Of a stretch of DNA of 64,000 nucleotides, positions 1 through 12,385 are shown one piece after another. The position numbers and the translations under genes were made by a program. Origin of the DNA: Nerophis ophidion (lineage: Eukaryota; Chordata; Actinopteri; Syngnathiformes; Syngnathidae); NCBI RefSeq assembly GCF_033978795.1, contig NC_084615.1, forward strand, positions 28,169,219-28,233,218. Direction: 5' to 3'. Within the stretch, counting starts at the first letter, position 1, and each line of letters opens with the position of its first letter. The notes under the pieces were generated by a model. It searched no databases. It was not told the DNA's origin and saw only the letters and a program-made list of their open reading frames with translations.

Positions 1-480
1 TTGTTGTTATTACCGCTTTAAATTAAAATGATCATAAAAACAGGATTGCACATTGATCAACTCACGGACCTGTTGGTGTCAGCTCACTAGCTTAAACGCT
101 AACATGAAAACAAGAGTCATTAACATCTTTCCCAATAAAGAAACAACATACTCCAATCTAAACTTGTACAAACACATTGCTTTCCGAGCAACTAAGATAT
201 TGAACTAACATATTAAATAATTTTTAAATCTTGAAGTGCTACATTTAAAACATTAAAAGCTTAGCTATTAAAACAGATACAATACTTGGACCAAAAAATT
301 ATCAATGAAGCATAGGAAAAACAAAACATGCAAAATAGTGGGTTTTCCAACAGTCTGTCTACTTTTTTTGGTATTAAAAAAAAACCTAGTCAAAAGATTT
401 CAGTGTGTATAAGTACTTTTTGAGCACATTCAACAATATTGCAATAATAATAGTGATAATTTTGGTCACGCTTACCGGAA
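1..480. repeat. Dispersed repeat, copy 1
   Basis: Similar over most of its length to 36728-37340, sharing the order of segments such as GAAACAACATACYCCAATC, GCATAAACAC-like stretches and a TCAGTGTGTATAAGT block. The copy is cut by the window start. Family not named; probably an old non-autonomous DNA transposon. Confidence 0.6.
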
Positions 481-1449
481 TATGACATTTTTATATTGTT
501 ACATTCTTAATATTGACATAAACATTGACATAAATCTTATATTCATTGTCGGCCTTTAATGATTTATTTGAGCCCTACTTTTGATTGATATGGTTCATCT
601 CCAATACTTAAAATTGTCTGCACAAGTTCTCTAATTTCCATGTGGCCAACTTTCGAAATGCATGTTCAAATATATAAACATACAGCCACACTAATATTTA
701 TTAACCCTTAGCACGTTTCACCTCTATTTTATCAATAACTTTCTTTAAAAAACATAATCATTTTGTTTCAATATATGTCCACTCTTCTTGGCAGAGTTTG
801 CTGGTTGTTTTCCTGGCATGGACCTAGCTTTTTAGCATTGTTAGATGTAAGGTTGTTGTGATTGAGGTTTTATGCTGCCGATTCAGATACTAATCATGAG
901 TGAGACCGTCCGATACCGATCATATATATTAACTGTAAATTTTCAATGTATTAATGGTGAGTGTTATTGACCGTATAACAATACTTGGTCTTATTCTCTG
1001 GCAAAGCAGGTACATATTGAGTAACAATGCATACCACCGCAGTCCCATTATATATAATTTGTTTCATTGAGTGCGAACCGTAAGCACCAAAGCCGCATTT
1101 GTGAAAGACCCAAATAAGTTCAAACTTGTTCATATCTTTTTTTTTAATAAGTCATTGAAGGTGCACATTGTGTAATCATTCTAACATGGTAAAAGAAAGG
1201 GTCAAATAAGTCAATAAAGGACCAAAATTAATATGGGATTGATGCCAAAAATAAGCGTATACAAACCGTTGACCAATGTTTAACCTATATTTGGTTATTT
1301 CATGAGCCTAAAATTCCCGTAGATGTGAAAGTGAGTGTATAACATTTTAAATTGGTACTTCGAAGGTATAATTATCTGGTCATTAGTACAGGGTAAATTT
1401 AGCATAGTGCCTCTGTACTTACATTATTTAAAATCCTTGTCCTTTTCAG
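481..1449. other. SERINC1 intron, nothing recognised
   Basis: AT-rich sequence with no exon-like reading frame matching SERINC1 and no repeat I can name. Confidence 0.5.
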
Positions 1450-4400
1450 ATTTTGGCTTTTCAAGTTTGCAGCTGCTGCTGCCATCATCATCGGATCCTT
1501 TTTCATTGCAGAGGGTCCCTTCACAACTGGTAAATCACATTTCTATACAGAGTACATGAACTAAATTTTGCAAGTGCACGCATTTGGACCCTTGTATCCA
1601 CTTGTACACTTTTATACTGTCCAAGTTTGCATTTTGTTGTTTTTCGCCAGTTTCAGTTATGACTTACATATGACGCCCAACAGTTCACAAATGTTCAAAA
1701 TTAAATCTGGGGTACGCGCGAAGTGTTATAACAAGAATGACAATTTATGTTGGACTAACACGGAGATTGTCGGTCGACAATTAGAGAGCCTTTGGTAGTG
1801 TTTTTTTTTTATATTATTAGTTTCTATTTATAAATTCTATATAAACAAAACAGTACAGTAATTTGTCAATGAGTTTAGCAAATGGACTTTTAACTGCCAA
1901 CTATTGTCTACTTATAAGATAGGCTTCATACTCTTGTATAAAAAATGTGGAGCATCAACATTTGTTTCCGGAACTATGCAAAAAAGCATATTTTGTTAAT
2001 TTGTTGAAATTCTGTCCTATTTTGTGGTTAAGTTTATAAAGAGCACTTAAAACATTGGTAGCAAGTTCATGAAAGCACAAGTTGCAATGTTATTGAAAAA
2101 ATTAACTGCAACTTTTGCTGCAGCATTCTGAAAACGCTGCTGCAAAGTCAGGCCTTTCTAGGCTGGAACATTCGCAAGTTAGTGATATATTCATTGAGAA
2201 CATGTCCATCCATCCATCCATTTTCTACCGTTTGTCCCTTTCGGAGTCGCCGGGGGTTGCTGGAGCCTATCTCAGCTTCATTCGGGCGGAAGGCGGGGTA
2301 CACCCTGGACAAGTCGCCACCTCATCGCAGGGCCAACACAGATAGACAGACGACTTTGACACTCAAATTCACACACTAGGGCCAATTTAGTGTTGCCAAT
2401 CAACCTATCCCCAGGTGCATGTTTTTGGCGGTGGGAGAACATGTCTACTTTTTTATTAATGTCATTATTGAGATGCTTTGCATGGAACCTTCATCAAAGC
2501 TTCAAAGATGCTTGAGTCTGTACATTTTATTGAACTACATTTGAGTTATTTTACGTAACATAAATGTTGTGTAATTGAGTAAACCAAAACTAGACTAAAT
2601 TTCAATTAATTTACTTGTCATAAATGACAAACTTGAATTCATAAAAAAAATACTTGTCAAAATAAACTCTTGGGGTGGTGCAATTAAACTACAGGGCACA
2701 TAATCCATAAGCTTGTGTATTAAAAACAATTTGTGGCCATGTTTCTCAACCGATCTTGAATAGATTTCAAGAGTCACTGCACTCCAGGCGAGTCCCCTAT
2801 TCAGTTTTGGGTTGTTCTGACTGACATTTTAAAAGAGTAGTAGAGAACTGTTGGAACAACTGAAGCTGATTGTAGAGAAGCTACTGTAACATGTCTTTTT
2901 CTCTCCTCCAGTGTGGTTCTATATCGGTATGGCTGGTGCATTCTGCTTCATTCTCATCCAGCTGGTTTTACTCATTGACTTTGCACATTCTTGGAATGAG
3001 TCATGGGTGGAGAAGATGGAAGAGGGCAACTCTCGCTGCTGGTATGCAGGTATGGACTTTGACCACACCGAAAACTGTATTGTAACATTTCATACCTGGA
3101 ACAGTTGCACTAAGGAGTATTTTTTATGTTGGCAGCCCTGTTGTCAGTCACAGCACTAAACTATGTGCTGTCTCTGGTGGCTCTGGTCCTGTTCTATGTC
3201 TACTACACCCACTCCGACGGATGCACTGAGAACAAGGTCTTCATCAGCATCAATATGCTGCTCTGCATCGGAGCCTCTGTTCTGTCAGTCCTACCTCAAA
3301 TCCAGGTAAATCATTTTGTTTTTACACATTTGACATTAATGCAAACTTAATATGCATATCAACATTGGTCCTGAACTCCTAAAGGTTTGCGTGTATTAAA
3401 ACAAATGCGAACTTGATAGCTCATACAAAGTTGATCTGCTGAGCTAGTGTGCAGAGGATTGTGTTTCTTAAATGAACAAAATAGAGGGCGCAGTCCATTA
3501 AGCGTGTTTGTCTTCATGCATTTGCAGAATATATGCTGATTATCATAACGGCCACAATACTGGGAGGAAGAGACGCAATTATGACTCTTTAGCACTATTC
3601 TGCTGCTGCTGTTTTGCGTCTATATTTAGCACGTCTAAAATTTTTTAAAACTGGAACAGTCAAACACAAATGGCTATGAGAAAGGAGGCAAGTGCACTGC
3701 AGACATGATGGAGAGAGAATACTGTGTGTGCGTGTAAACATATTTAAACTGTCAGAAATACAAATATTAAGCAATATCAGCAATATCATTTTATGATTCT
3801 GAAGAGAGCTGCACAATTAATCAAAATCGAATTGACATCAAAGTTTTAATTTGTGCGGTAAATAATCGTAAGAGGGTTTTTTCTTCTTCTCCGCCATTGA
3901 CCAGCATTTGAGTAACAGCTATGTTCGCCAATCAGAATTTTTGAGCTTTGTGTTTGTTCGTCTCTCGCTTCAAACAGGAAGAATTCATTGCTCTCAGTAA
4001 CACAAATTAGAAGGAAAAACATATGGTTATAAAGCCAAATGTCCCGTTGTGGGAATATTTAAGCTTCAAATCGGATGGGCGATATGAGAATGCCTTTGTA
4101 ATCACGTGATGACAATAAACAAAAACACAACGTCTGACCTCATCCACGAAGAAAAAAATGCACTTTAAGATGTTCAATATCTATTTTAAGTAAAATTTCA
4201 GCTCACATAATTTTTTGATTCATTTTTAATTTATTTAGCATAACAAACGTATTTACATTCCAATTACACTACAATGGTAAACAATTCTACAGTAATGTGA
4301 TGACAAAAGTTGATATCCTTTTAAATGGTTGTGTTATTATATATTATCAAGAACACACGTGTTTTTTTTTATTTTTTCATGCATTTTAATACGTACTATA

Positions 4401-7400
4401 CAGCAAGTACGTGGTAGCAAACAATGCAGATAATGGAAGTAAACACACAGTGAGAAAGACACAAAAATATGCGTGTTTTTTTTTGTGAAGATTATGATTA
4501 ACTCTTCATCTAAACAGGAAAATATGAACATCCCATTGGTTTTCATTCCTGTGAGAGCAGACACTGTACTGTAAGGGATGGATTGAATTACATTATAAAC
4601 ACTGTATAGTTTTATCGAATATTTCTTCATTTTAAGAGCATGATGTAGAAGAAAAGTCTGTTTGCAGAAAGCCAAAGATATTTTAAAGTAAATTATTGCA
4701 TATTGTTCTAATGTGTGGCACGTTAAAGGGGAACATTATCACAATTTCAAAAGGGTTAAAAACAATAAAAATCACTTCCCAGTGGTATGTTGTATTTTTT
4801 GAATTTTTTTTCAAAATTTTACCGGTCTCCGAATATCCCTAAAAAAAAAGCTTTAAAGTGCTTGATTTTCGCTATTTGCGATGCCACTATCCATTTCCCT
4901 GTGACGTCATACAGTGCTGCCAATGTAAACAAACAATGGCGAATAGCACAGCAAGATATAGCGACATTAGCTCGGATTCAGACTCGGATTTCAGCGGCTT
5001 AAGCGATTCAACAGACTACGCATGTATTGAAACGGATGGTTGGTGTATGAAAGTATTGAAGAAGAAACTGAAGCTATTGAGCGAATAGCTATTGACGCTA
5101 TTCATAGCCATAGCATATCCAAATAGCTGCGTTATCATCGCCGGTAAAATGTGCGGACCAAACGATCGGGACTTTTGGATCTCGTGGCACTGGAGCAACT
5201 TAAATCCGTCAATTGGTAAGTGTTTTTTTTCGCATTAAATGTGGGTGGAAGGAAACGTAATATAGTTGCAAATGCATCTGCAGGTTATCCATACATCTCT
5301 GTGCCATGTCTGCTTTAGCACCGCCGGTAAATAGCATGTTAGCATCGATTAGCATAGCATGTTAGCATCGATTAGCTGGCAGTCAACATCAACAAAACTC
5401 ACCTTTGTGATTTCTATGACTTCATCGTTACAAATGCATTTGCAGGTTATCCATACATCTCTGTGCCATGTCTGCTTTAGCACCGCCGGTAAATAGCATG
5501 TTAGCGTCGATTAGCATAGCATGTTAGCATCGATTAACTGGCAGTCACGCTGCGACCAAATATGTCTGATTAGCACATAAGTCAACATCAACCAAACTCA
5601 CCTTTGTAATTTCGTTGACTTTGTCATTGCAAATGCGTCTGCAGGTTATCCATACATCTCTGTGCCATGTCTGTCATCGCCGGTAAAATGTGCCGACACT
5701 TCGGTACATTCAATGGGGGTCTGGCGGCAGACACTTTCGCATTTTCGGGCCAGTGGTGCAACTTGAATCCCTCCCTGTTAGTGTTGTTACACCCTCCGAC
5801 AACACACCGACGAGGCATGATGTCTCCAAGGTTCCAAAAAATAGTCGAAAAAACGGAAAATAACAGAGCTGAGACCCAATTTTTACAATGGGTTGAAAAT
5901 GAAAATGGCGGCTGTATTACCTCGGCGACGTCACATTCTGATGTCATCCCCTCCAGAGCGATAAACAGAAAGGCGTTTAATTCGCCAAAATTCACCCATT
6001 TAGAGTTCGGAAAGCGGTTAAAAAAATATATGGTCTTTTTTCTGAACCATCACGGTATATATTGACGCTTACATAGGTCTGGTGATAATGTTCCCCTTTA
6101 AGACAAGAATATGTTGATGTAAAGTCTAAAAGTAACATGTCTTCCTTCACTCATTATTTTTGCAGTTTAATGCATTTTTATGTATAATATATAAAAGCCG
6201 AATCGCAATCGCAATTTTGGAGAGAAAAATTGCAATTTTTTTTTTTCTCAAAATTGTTCAAACTTAGTTCTATAGCTGCGAGATGACTTCAGGAGCTGAT
6301 TCAAATGAATTATATTGATTAGATTTGGTGTCTGCCTGCCTTTTTTAATGGTGTTACTTTTTTATACATAAAAAAACCTCATCTTTCTATATGCCTTTTC
6401 TTGAGTCTGGATCTTTCTAGATGCACCATCACAACACCGGAGCCTCCCAGAGCGCACATTTGGCATGCTAAAAAGGTTCTGATGTCTAGATCTCACTTCT
6501 GTATCGCTCAGTAAAGGTGGTTCATACTATATCTGTCTGTTGCATGTTCCACAATGTAACAGAACAGCACAAACTGGACCATCGGTGCATATGATAACAT
6601 GAATTGTGAAGGAAAATGAGTGTCTCCATAGTGACAGCTGGTATAATACACTTTTGCACTTATCAATTGCACACACAGTCTTAGATCACCAGCAACACAC
6701 CCACTAATTGTACTCACATTTTTTTACTTTGTGCATGCTATTTAGTACTATTTGGGTCTTAGTAGATCAGGCCCATCGTGTTAGTATATGTTTTAATTAC
6801 TGGCATCTGTTATGTGTGTGTTAAGGAGTCCCAGCCCAGGTCTGGCCTGCTGCAGTCGTCCCTGGTGACCTTGTACACTATGTACTTGACATGGTCTGCT
6901 ATGACCAATGAGCCTGGTAAGACCTGCCTTGAGAAAAAAACCCAAGAAAACTATTCAATAGCCAAAAGCACATTTTGGAAGACACTGTTCAAAAGTTCAA
7001 AGACCACGTCTTTTATGTTTGTAATTGGTTGGACCCCGACTACAGAGGCAGGGGTGGTTTTTAGAAAGACATCTTTGTTTTGTCCATTTGACACTGAGAT
7101 CACACAAACAATGGACAATAAAGGCAGGGACAGTAATTACCAAGGTGGATATAGCTGGAGAAGAAAAATAAAGCCATACAGTAAAGAGACAGAACATTAC
7201 ACTATCTTAAGTAGTTTACCTAATGATTACAGTACTATTTTTTTTTATTCAAACGAAGACATTTAAAAATACTTCCCTGTCGTCACCAAAGTTTAGTTAG
7301 TTCCAACAATAATTAGTGATATCAAGATACAGTGGCAAAGCCCCAGCAGAGGATGAGATTCACCCCAAATACATCAAGGCTCTGGATGTTGTGGCTGACA

Positions 7401-10400
7401 CGTCTCTTCAACATAGCATGGAAGTCTGAGACGGCACCTCTGGATTGGCACACCGGGGTGGTTGTCCCCTTTTTCAAGAAGGGGGACCAGAGGGTGTTCC
7501 AATTATAGAGGGCTCACACTTCTCAGCCTTTTTTATGACCGATGGAAAATATATTAAATGTTAACATTTTTATTTCAAATGTAACCTTCCTCTGATATAA
7601 TCCCCTCAGCTATCAAGGCAGAAAGGAAAAGAAATGTCAACCATGGAAAACACTCAATCAATTCTAAAAACTCAATAACCTCTGAATCAGTGTGAAAAAA
7701 TAGATGGATAGTACTTTATTTATTCCTTCAAATTTTCAGCACACAATAAATAATATGTAAGAAATGCTTAATAAAGTGTAACAAAATGGTGCAAATTGTG
7801 TAAATGCAAACAAACCTGAAAAGAAAAATGTTTTGGAAGTTTATTGCCAGGAAGTTACGCGGTCTGTGTAACATTTAATTTGGGCTGTCACTCTAATTTA
7901 AGTATGGAAATGAATTTGTTATCCAGTAATTATTACTGGACCAAATTATTGTATTAAAGTAGCATATTTGTTATACTTGTTCTTTATTGTACTTATAAAG
8001 TCCAGCACTTTAGTTCGTAAGTGTTTTGGTAAATCCTAATAGGGAACGGAGGGTTAAAAAGAAAAGATGAATTTGGCGAAGTTTGTTTGAAAAACTCCAA
8101 AAAACTGAAATCTCGTAAGGGGGACTCTTCCTGTTTTATCAACAATTTATTCGCTCTCTGCAGCACTCCATTTACTTGATAGTTGATACTTTTATGCAAT
8201 GGACTGCTTAGCATGTCCCTCCCATTGCTCACTGACCACCTCCTGTGTTGCTGGTTTACCAGACCGCTAGTGCTTCACTTTTCCTGGTTTCCTACGACCA
8301 AAAAATATATATGTATATCCAACATTTTATGGAACGCATTTTTTTTTATTGATATCAATTGTCTATTACGATATATATTGATAACGTTTTATGGGCTGAG
8401 CCCTTTCCTGTATCATTAGAATAAATGTGATTCCATAAAGTAGCTACATTTGGTTCTGATTAATGTGCTCTTCCTATCACAAACCACTTTTCCAAGCAAT
8501 TTTTGTCTTGTATGTCACAGACAGGAAGTGTAACCCGAGCCTTCTGGGCATCATCGGGCTGAACACCACCACCCCTGAAAGCCAGGACCACGTAGTTCAG
8601 TGGTGGGACGCCCAAGGCATTGTGGGCTTGATCCTCTTCCTCATGTGTGTCCTGTACTCCAGGTGAGTAAGCTGTAAGTTAATGCCACAAGAATCCTTTT
8701 TGTCTGGGCTTGACACCCTCTCTCCTCCTTCAGCATTCGAAACTCGTCCAACGCTCAGATTAACAAACTCACACTGACTAATGACGAGTCCGCTCTGATC
8801 GATGACGGGCCCCAGACTGAGAGCTTGGAGGAGGGCGGTGGCCCCAACCGAGCAGTGGACAATGAGAAGGACGGAGTCACCTACTCCTACTCCTTCTTTC
8901 ACTTCATGCTGTTCCTGGCTTCGCTCTACATCATGATGACTCTCACCAACTGGTACAGGTGGGCAAACTCTGCACGCACAATATACATCTACATAAATCA
9001 CAAATCCAATCAAAATATGCAGTACATGGAAACCTACAGTACTGTATTTTATTTTAAAATGAGACAATAACTTATCAAAACAAGCACAAAACAAAGGTGA
9101 CTAAGACAATAACGAATAAACTGACATTTAATCAACAAACAAAACCGAGATGAAAGCAAAATCCAAGCATATTTCATTTGGTCTTGTAGATGGGTGGGAC
9201 AAGTTTGGAATAAATTCAATCGCAGCTCTTTAACAGCACATGAGAGAAGGAAAGAGAGTTATAATCAATGCTTTTTTTTTGTGATATAAAGAAGTTGGAT
9301 TTATCACCGCCAAATCAAAACTGGATGCATTTAATAATGTATCTAGAAAGTATTCACAGCGCTTCACTTTTTCCACATTTTATGTTACAACCTTGTTCCA
9401 AAATGGAATACGTTCATTTTTGTCCTCAAAATTGTACCCACAATACCCCAAAATGACAATGTTTTTTTTTTTTATATTTATACAAACTACATAAATATTC
9501 ACAGCCTGTTACTGCTGATGCACCTTTGGCAGCAATTACGGCCTCAAGTCTTTTTGAATTTGATGCCACAAACGTGGCAGTTTCACCACAGCTCCTTTCA
9601 TGCTTCATCAAGTTAGGTGGGAAGTGTCAGTTTTCATCCAGGAAGTCTCTGTATATTGCTGCATTTATCTTGGTCTAGTCAGGGAGGCTCTGTCAGAGCT
9701 GCAGCATTCTTCTGTGGAAAGAGGACCTTCCACAAGGACAACCATCTCTGTAGCAATCCACCAATCAGGCCTGTATGGTATAGTGGCCAGACGGACGCCA
9801 TTTCTTGGTAAAAGCGTACCAAAATGCATCTGAAGTACTCTCATACCATGAGAAACTAAAGTATCTGGCCTGATGGGACAAAGATAAAACTGTCTGGTGT
9901 GAATACTAGGTGTCATGTTTGGAAGAAACCAGGCACCGCTCATCACCAGGCCAATACCATCCCTACAGTGAACCATGGTGCTGGCAGCATCATGCTGTGG
10001 GGATGGTTTTCAGCGACAGAATCAGGGAGACTTGTCTGGATAGAGGGAAAGATGATTGTAGAAATTCACATCCTGGATAAAAAACAACTCTTCCCATCCA
10101 ACCTGATGGAGCTTGAGAGGTGCAAAGAGGAATGGGCAAAACTGCCCAAAGATAGGTGTGCCAAGGTGTGGCGTCATATTCAAAAAGACTTGAGTCTGTA
10201 ATTTCAAATTACATGTACCGGTACTGAAATTTGTTTGCTGACTAAAATGTAAAATTTGGTCGGTTAATTGACTAAATTTAAAATGGATTTTAGTAAAAAG
10301 ACTGACCAAAACGGAATTAAAAACACTGCAGTCTATGTATATGAGGGGATAAACATACATTTTTATTTTAAGTGGCTGTTTGCAACTTGTTTAAAGTTGG

Positions 10401-10784
10401 ATATTTCAAACCAAAAAAATTACTAGAGCACCTCTTTATGTTACCTTGGTTTAACACAACATATTCATATGTTTTAAGATGTCTATATATGTTTTTTTTA
10501 TTTTTATTGTTTTACAAATAATAATATTAAATTGTTAATAATTTTCACAATTATATTGACAAAAAATTGCTGGTCGGCTTGAGGAAAAAGTCTGAATACT
10601 AAGGAGCAAACTGTATTTAAATGTAACTGTACTGTTCCTTTGCAGCCCTGACTCCAACTACGAGGCCATGACCAGCAAGTGGCCGTCTGTGTGGGTGAAG
10701 GTTTGCTCCAGCTGGATCTGCATGGCTCTCTACGTGTGGACCCTGGTGGCTCCTCTCGTCTTGGTCAACAGGGACTTTGACTAA
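1450..10784 (+). CDS. serinc1: SERINC1-like serine incorporator, 3' seven exons (5' partial)
   Basis: Multipass membrane protein of the SERINC family, linked to serine incorporation into phospholipids and to lipid scrambling. Exons: 1450-1529, 2912-3049, 3136-3305, 6826-6916, 8521-8662, 8734-8958, 10646-10784. All junctions are AG/GT and all phases agree, giving 327 codons plus TAA. Vertebrate SERINC1 has about 453 residues, so roughly the first 126 are missing, and I saw no upstream exon in 1-1449. About eight hydrophobic helices are visible. The segment WVEKMEEGNSRCWYA after the second helix, the acidic loop before SYSFFHFMLFLASL, and the C-terminus VLVNRDFD are typical of the family. I chose SERINC1 over SERINC2, 3 or 5 from overall similarity and from its tail-to-tail position with HSF2. 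A 91-bp exon (6826-6916) sits between introns of 3.5 and 1.6 kb that hold transposons. The family call is firm; the paralogue call is slightly less so. Confidence 0.94.
2203..2440 (-). repeat. SINE A (tRNA-derived, GGAT tail), truncated
   Basis: Read on the minus strand it ends in the ATGGATGGATGG tail. It carries the body blocks TAGTGTGTGAATTTG, GGTGGCGACTTGTCCAGGG and AAACGGTAGAAAATGGATGG found in the longer copies at 19917 and 51234. The tRNA-like head is missing. The rest of this SERINC1 intron (1530-2200, 2441-2911) shows nothing I recognise. Confidence 0.75.
3795..4722. mobile_element. Left part of an old repeat split by the TTAA element
   Basis: Begins with GAGCTGCACAATTAATC, a sequence like the ends of common fish elements built on ATTAATCG runs. 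A related run (AATCGCAATCGCAATTTTGG) lies on the other side of the TTAA element at 6200-6250. The simplest reading is one old element split by a later insertion. No target duplication was identified; 3306-3794 shows nothing clear. Confidence 0.35.
4727..6097. mobile_element. TTAA-flanked DNA transposon, Kolobok-like (THAP remnant)
   Basis: Bounded by TTAA at 4723-4726 and 6098-6101. Ends are perfect inverted repeats (AGGGGAACATTATCAC and its complement). On the minus strand, around 5810-5910, a frame starts MPRRCVVGGCNNTN and continues to HHWPEN, which looks like a THAP zinc finger start. An acidic Ser/Asp-rich frame lies on the plus strand near 4937-5020. TTAA targets plus THAP favour Kolobok over piggyBac. 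1371 bp, probably non-autonomous. Confidence 0.7.
5269..5665. repeat. Tandem units inside the TTAA element
   Basis: The block beginning CAAATGCATCTGCAGGTTAT recurs near 5269, 5431 and 5631, each time followed by TCTGTGCCATGTCTG; the first two units also carry AGCATGTTAGC-type motifs. Unit lengths are about 162 and 200 bp. Confidence 0.65.
7325..7525 (+). mobile_element. LINE reverse-transcriptase fragment
   Basis: Translations with frame breaks give DEIHPKYIKALDVV, then GVVVPFFKKGDQRV and NYRGLTLLS-like text, the conserved start of a LINE reverse transcriptase. Probably the same family as 22757-23310. The remainder of 6917-8520 is AT-rich with one short LINE 3' tail. Confidence 0.6.
7707..7745. 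repeat. Short LINE 3' tail (TAGTACTTTAT type)
   Basis: Contains GATAGTACTTTATTTATTCC, the same tail seen at 21638-21684, 25225-25280, 45614-45678 and 57613-57690. Confidence 0.5.
9339..10205 (+). mobile_element. Tc1-like transposon remnant
   Basis: The left part has a terminal sequence with AAGTATTCACAGCGCTTCAC. The interior encodes pieces of a Tc1 transposase in shifting frames (for example VNHGAGSIMLWGWFSA at about 9976-10020, the region before the second catalytic Asp). It is heavily decayed, with no full transposase. It lies in the SERINC1 intron before the last exon; 10206-10645 shows nothing clear. Confidence 0.65.
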
Positions 10785-10919
10785 TACGGACACACACAAA
10801 CACCTCCATCCTCAGCTAGATGTGTGTTTTCTTTCCAGGAAATGACATGCTTGTTGTTTAAAGCAGACTATTTCTTTCTTGCTTTTACTCCTCAGCACTG
10901 TTGTAATGTTCCCATAGTG

Positions 10920-11000
10920 CATATTGCAAGTATAGTACATACACTACATATTGTAAGCATAGTACAATTACTATGAATTGTAAGTATAGTACAAATACCA
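10920..11000 (+). repeat. 27-bp tandem triplicate in SERINC1 3' UTR
   Basis: Three head-to-tail 27-bp units at 10920-10946, 10947-10973 and 10974-11000. They share the core ATTGTAAGYATAGTACA with a few differences (unit 1 has GC for GT). The period is exact with no indels. Confidence 0.8.
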
Positions 11001-11438
11001 TGTGTGCTATGTAATGCTCTATTCACACTTTGTTCTCTAGTAAAACTGTTGCATGATTTTTATCTGACATGAATTCAAATAGTATACATAAAACGGAAGG
11101 ATGGAAGACTTTCTACAATATCTAAATATTTCAAAAGGGTTGTTCCAACCAAGTTTTGATCTGCCAGAAAAGGAAAGGGACTTTATCAAAGTGTGTCAAT
11201 ACTTTTGTCCCTCGTATATGTCACATGACGTATTCTGTACATACTGTATTATGGATACACAATGAATTGTCAATGCTTGTGTGTTAGAAAATGTAGACAC
11301 ACGTGTGATGTGCTGATAGTGAATGCGTTGTTTTGGTAGGAAGCCTTTTAAAGCCTAAGTTATTTGTTGTTTCCACACTTTATTTACTTTGACAAAATGT
11401 ATTCTAACCTCATCACATAAAAACTAATTTTGTGTTTG

Positions 11439-11444
11439 AATAAA
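11439..11444 (+). terminator. Poly(A) signal AATAAA of SERINC1
   Basis: Exact AATAAA hexamer about 655 bp after the stop codon, the last good candidate before the intergenic SINE. Confidence 0.6.
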
Positions 11445-11483
11445 AATGAAAATGACTTTAGTAGGCTCCTTCATGTGACTAAC

Positions 11484-11712
11484 AGCGGCGTGGCGCAGTG
11501 GCCGTGCGCAACCCGAGGGTCCCTGGTTCAATCCCCACCTAGTGCCAACCTCGTCACGTCCGTTGTGTCCTGAGCAAGACACCTCACCCTTGCTCCTGAT
11601 GGGTGCTGGTTAGCGCCTTGCATGGCAGCTCCCTCCATCTGTGTGTGAATGTGGAAGTAGTGTCAAAGTGCTTTGAGTACCTTGAAGGTAGAAAAGCGCT
11701 ATACAAGTACAA
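11484..11712 (+). repeat. SINE C (tRNA-derived)
   Basis: Starts GGCGTGGCGCAGTGGCCG, with a B-box-like GGTTCAATCCCC, and ends with the GAAAAGCGCTATACAAGTA block shared with 30541, 42507 and (reverse) 32080, 54395 and 62378. Confidence 0.75.
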
Positions 11713-11829
11713 CAGACAAATCATGTGACCAACAGAAATAAAACCAAGATGCAGGCGTGTGAAAGTATTCATATTTCGTATCATGACATTTGGTGGTCAA
11801 ACCTCTGAGAAAACACTTTGAGCTCTAAT

Positions 11830-12098
11830 GCTGGTGGGACAGTGGTCTGAGTAAGTCCCGAGTTTGATCCTCCGGCTCAGGGTCTTTCTGTGTAGAGTTT
11901 CCATGTTCTCCCCGTGACTGTTGCTTCCTCCCACATCCAAAGACATGCACCTGGGTTTATTAGCAACACTAATATTGGCCCTCGTGTGTCCAGGGTGTAC
12001 ATCGCCTTCCATCTGCGTGCAGCTGGGATAGGCTCCTGCACTCCCAGCCCCCGTGACCCTGAGAGGGACAAACGGTAGAAGATGGATGGATGGACGTT
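11830..12098 (+). repeat. SINE A, diverged copy
   Basis: Shows CATGTTCTCCCCGTGACTG, AAAGACATGCACCTGGG, GTCCAGGGTGTACATCGCC and the GATGGATGGATGG tail. It has internal deletions. Confidence 0.7.
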
Positions 12099-12385
12099 AA
12101 GTCAAAAAAGGCTTATTTAAAATTTAAAAAAAAAACTTTTTAAAAATAAATGTCGATGTAAAACCACATTAATGTGTATAATTCTATAATAACAAAAATG
12201 TCGAATTAAAACAACTTTGAATTCTAAACTATTATTGATCTACAACTTATTTTGGATATAAAACCGTATTGTGTATATTAAACTTAATATGTATATAAGA
12301 GTACATTACTGTGAATTTTAACAAGGTAAATATGTATACTAAACAACACTAGTGTATTTAAAACATTGTTATTGATGGTCAGATG

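Larger units (their letters stand above)
10785..11460 (+). other. serinc1: SERINC1 3' untranslated region
   Basis: Follows the TAA at 10782-10784. A canonical AATAAA at 11439-11444 is the best poly(A) signal, and a SINE begins just after it at about 11484. The region is AT-rich and contains a 27-bp triplicate (10920-11000). The exact cleavage site is inferred. Confidence 0.65.

Noticed and set aside
5624..5995. THAP-like frame as an independent host THAP gene
   Set aside because: It lies wholly between TTAA-flanked inverted ends and lacks introns or other domains, so it belongs to the transposon.
6778..7266. 162-codon open frame over a SERINC1 exon
   Set aside because: Only 6826-6916 is conserved. 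The frame runs through a good donor (GTAAGA at 6917) into intron sequence.
11105..11240. Possible Tc1 end in the SERINC1 3' UTR (CAATACTTTTGTCCC)
   Set aside because: The resemblance is limited to a few bases, with no partner end or target duplication.
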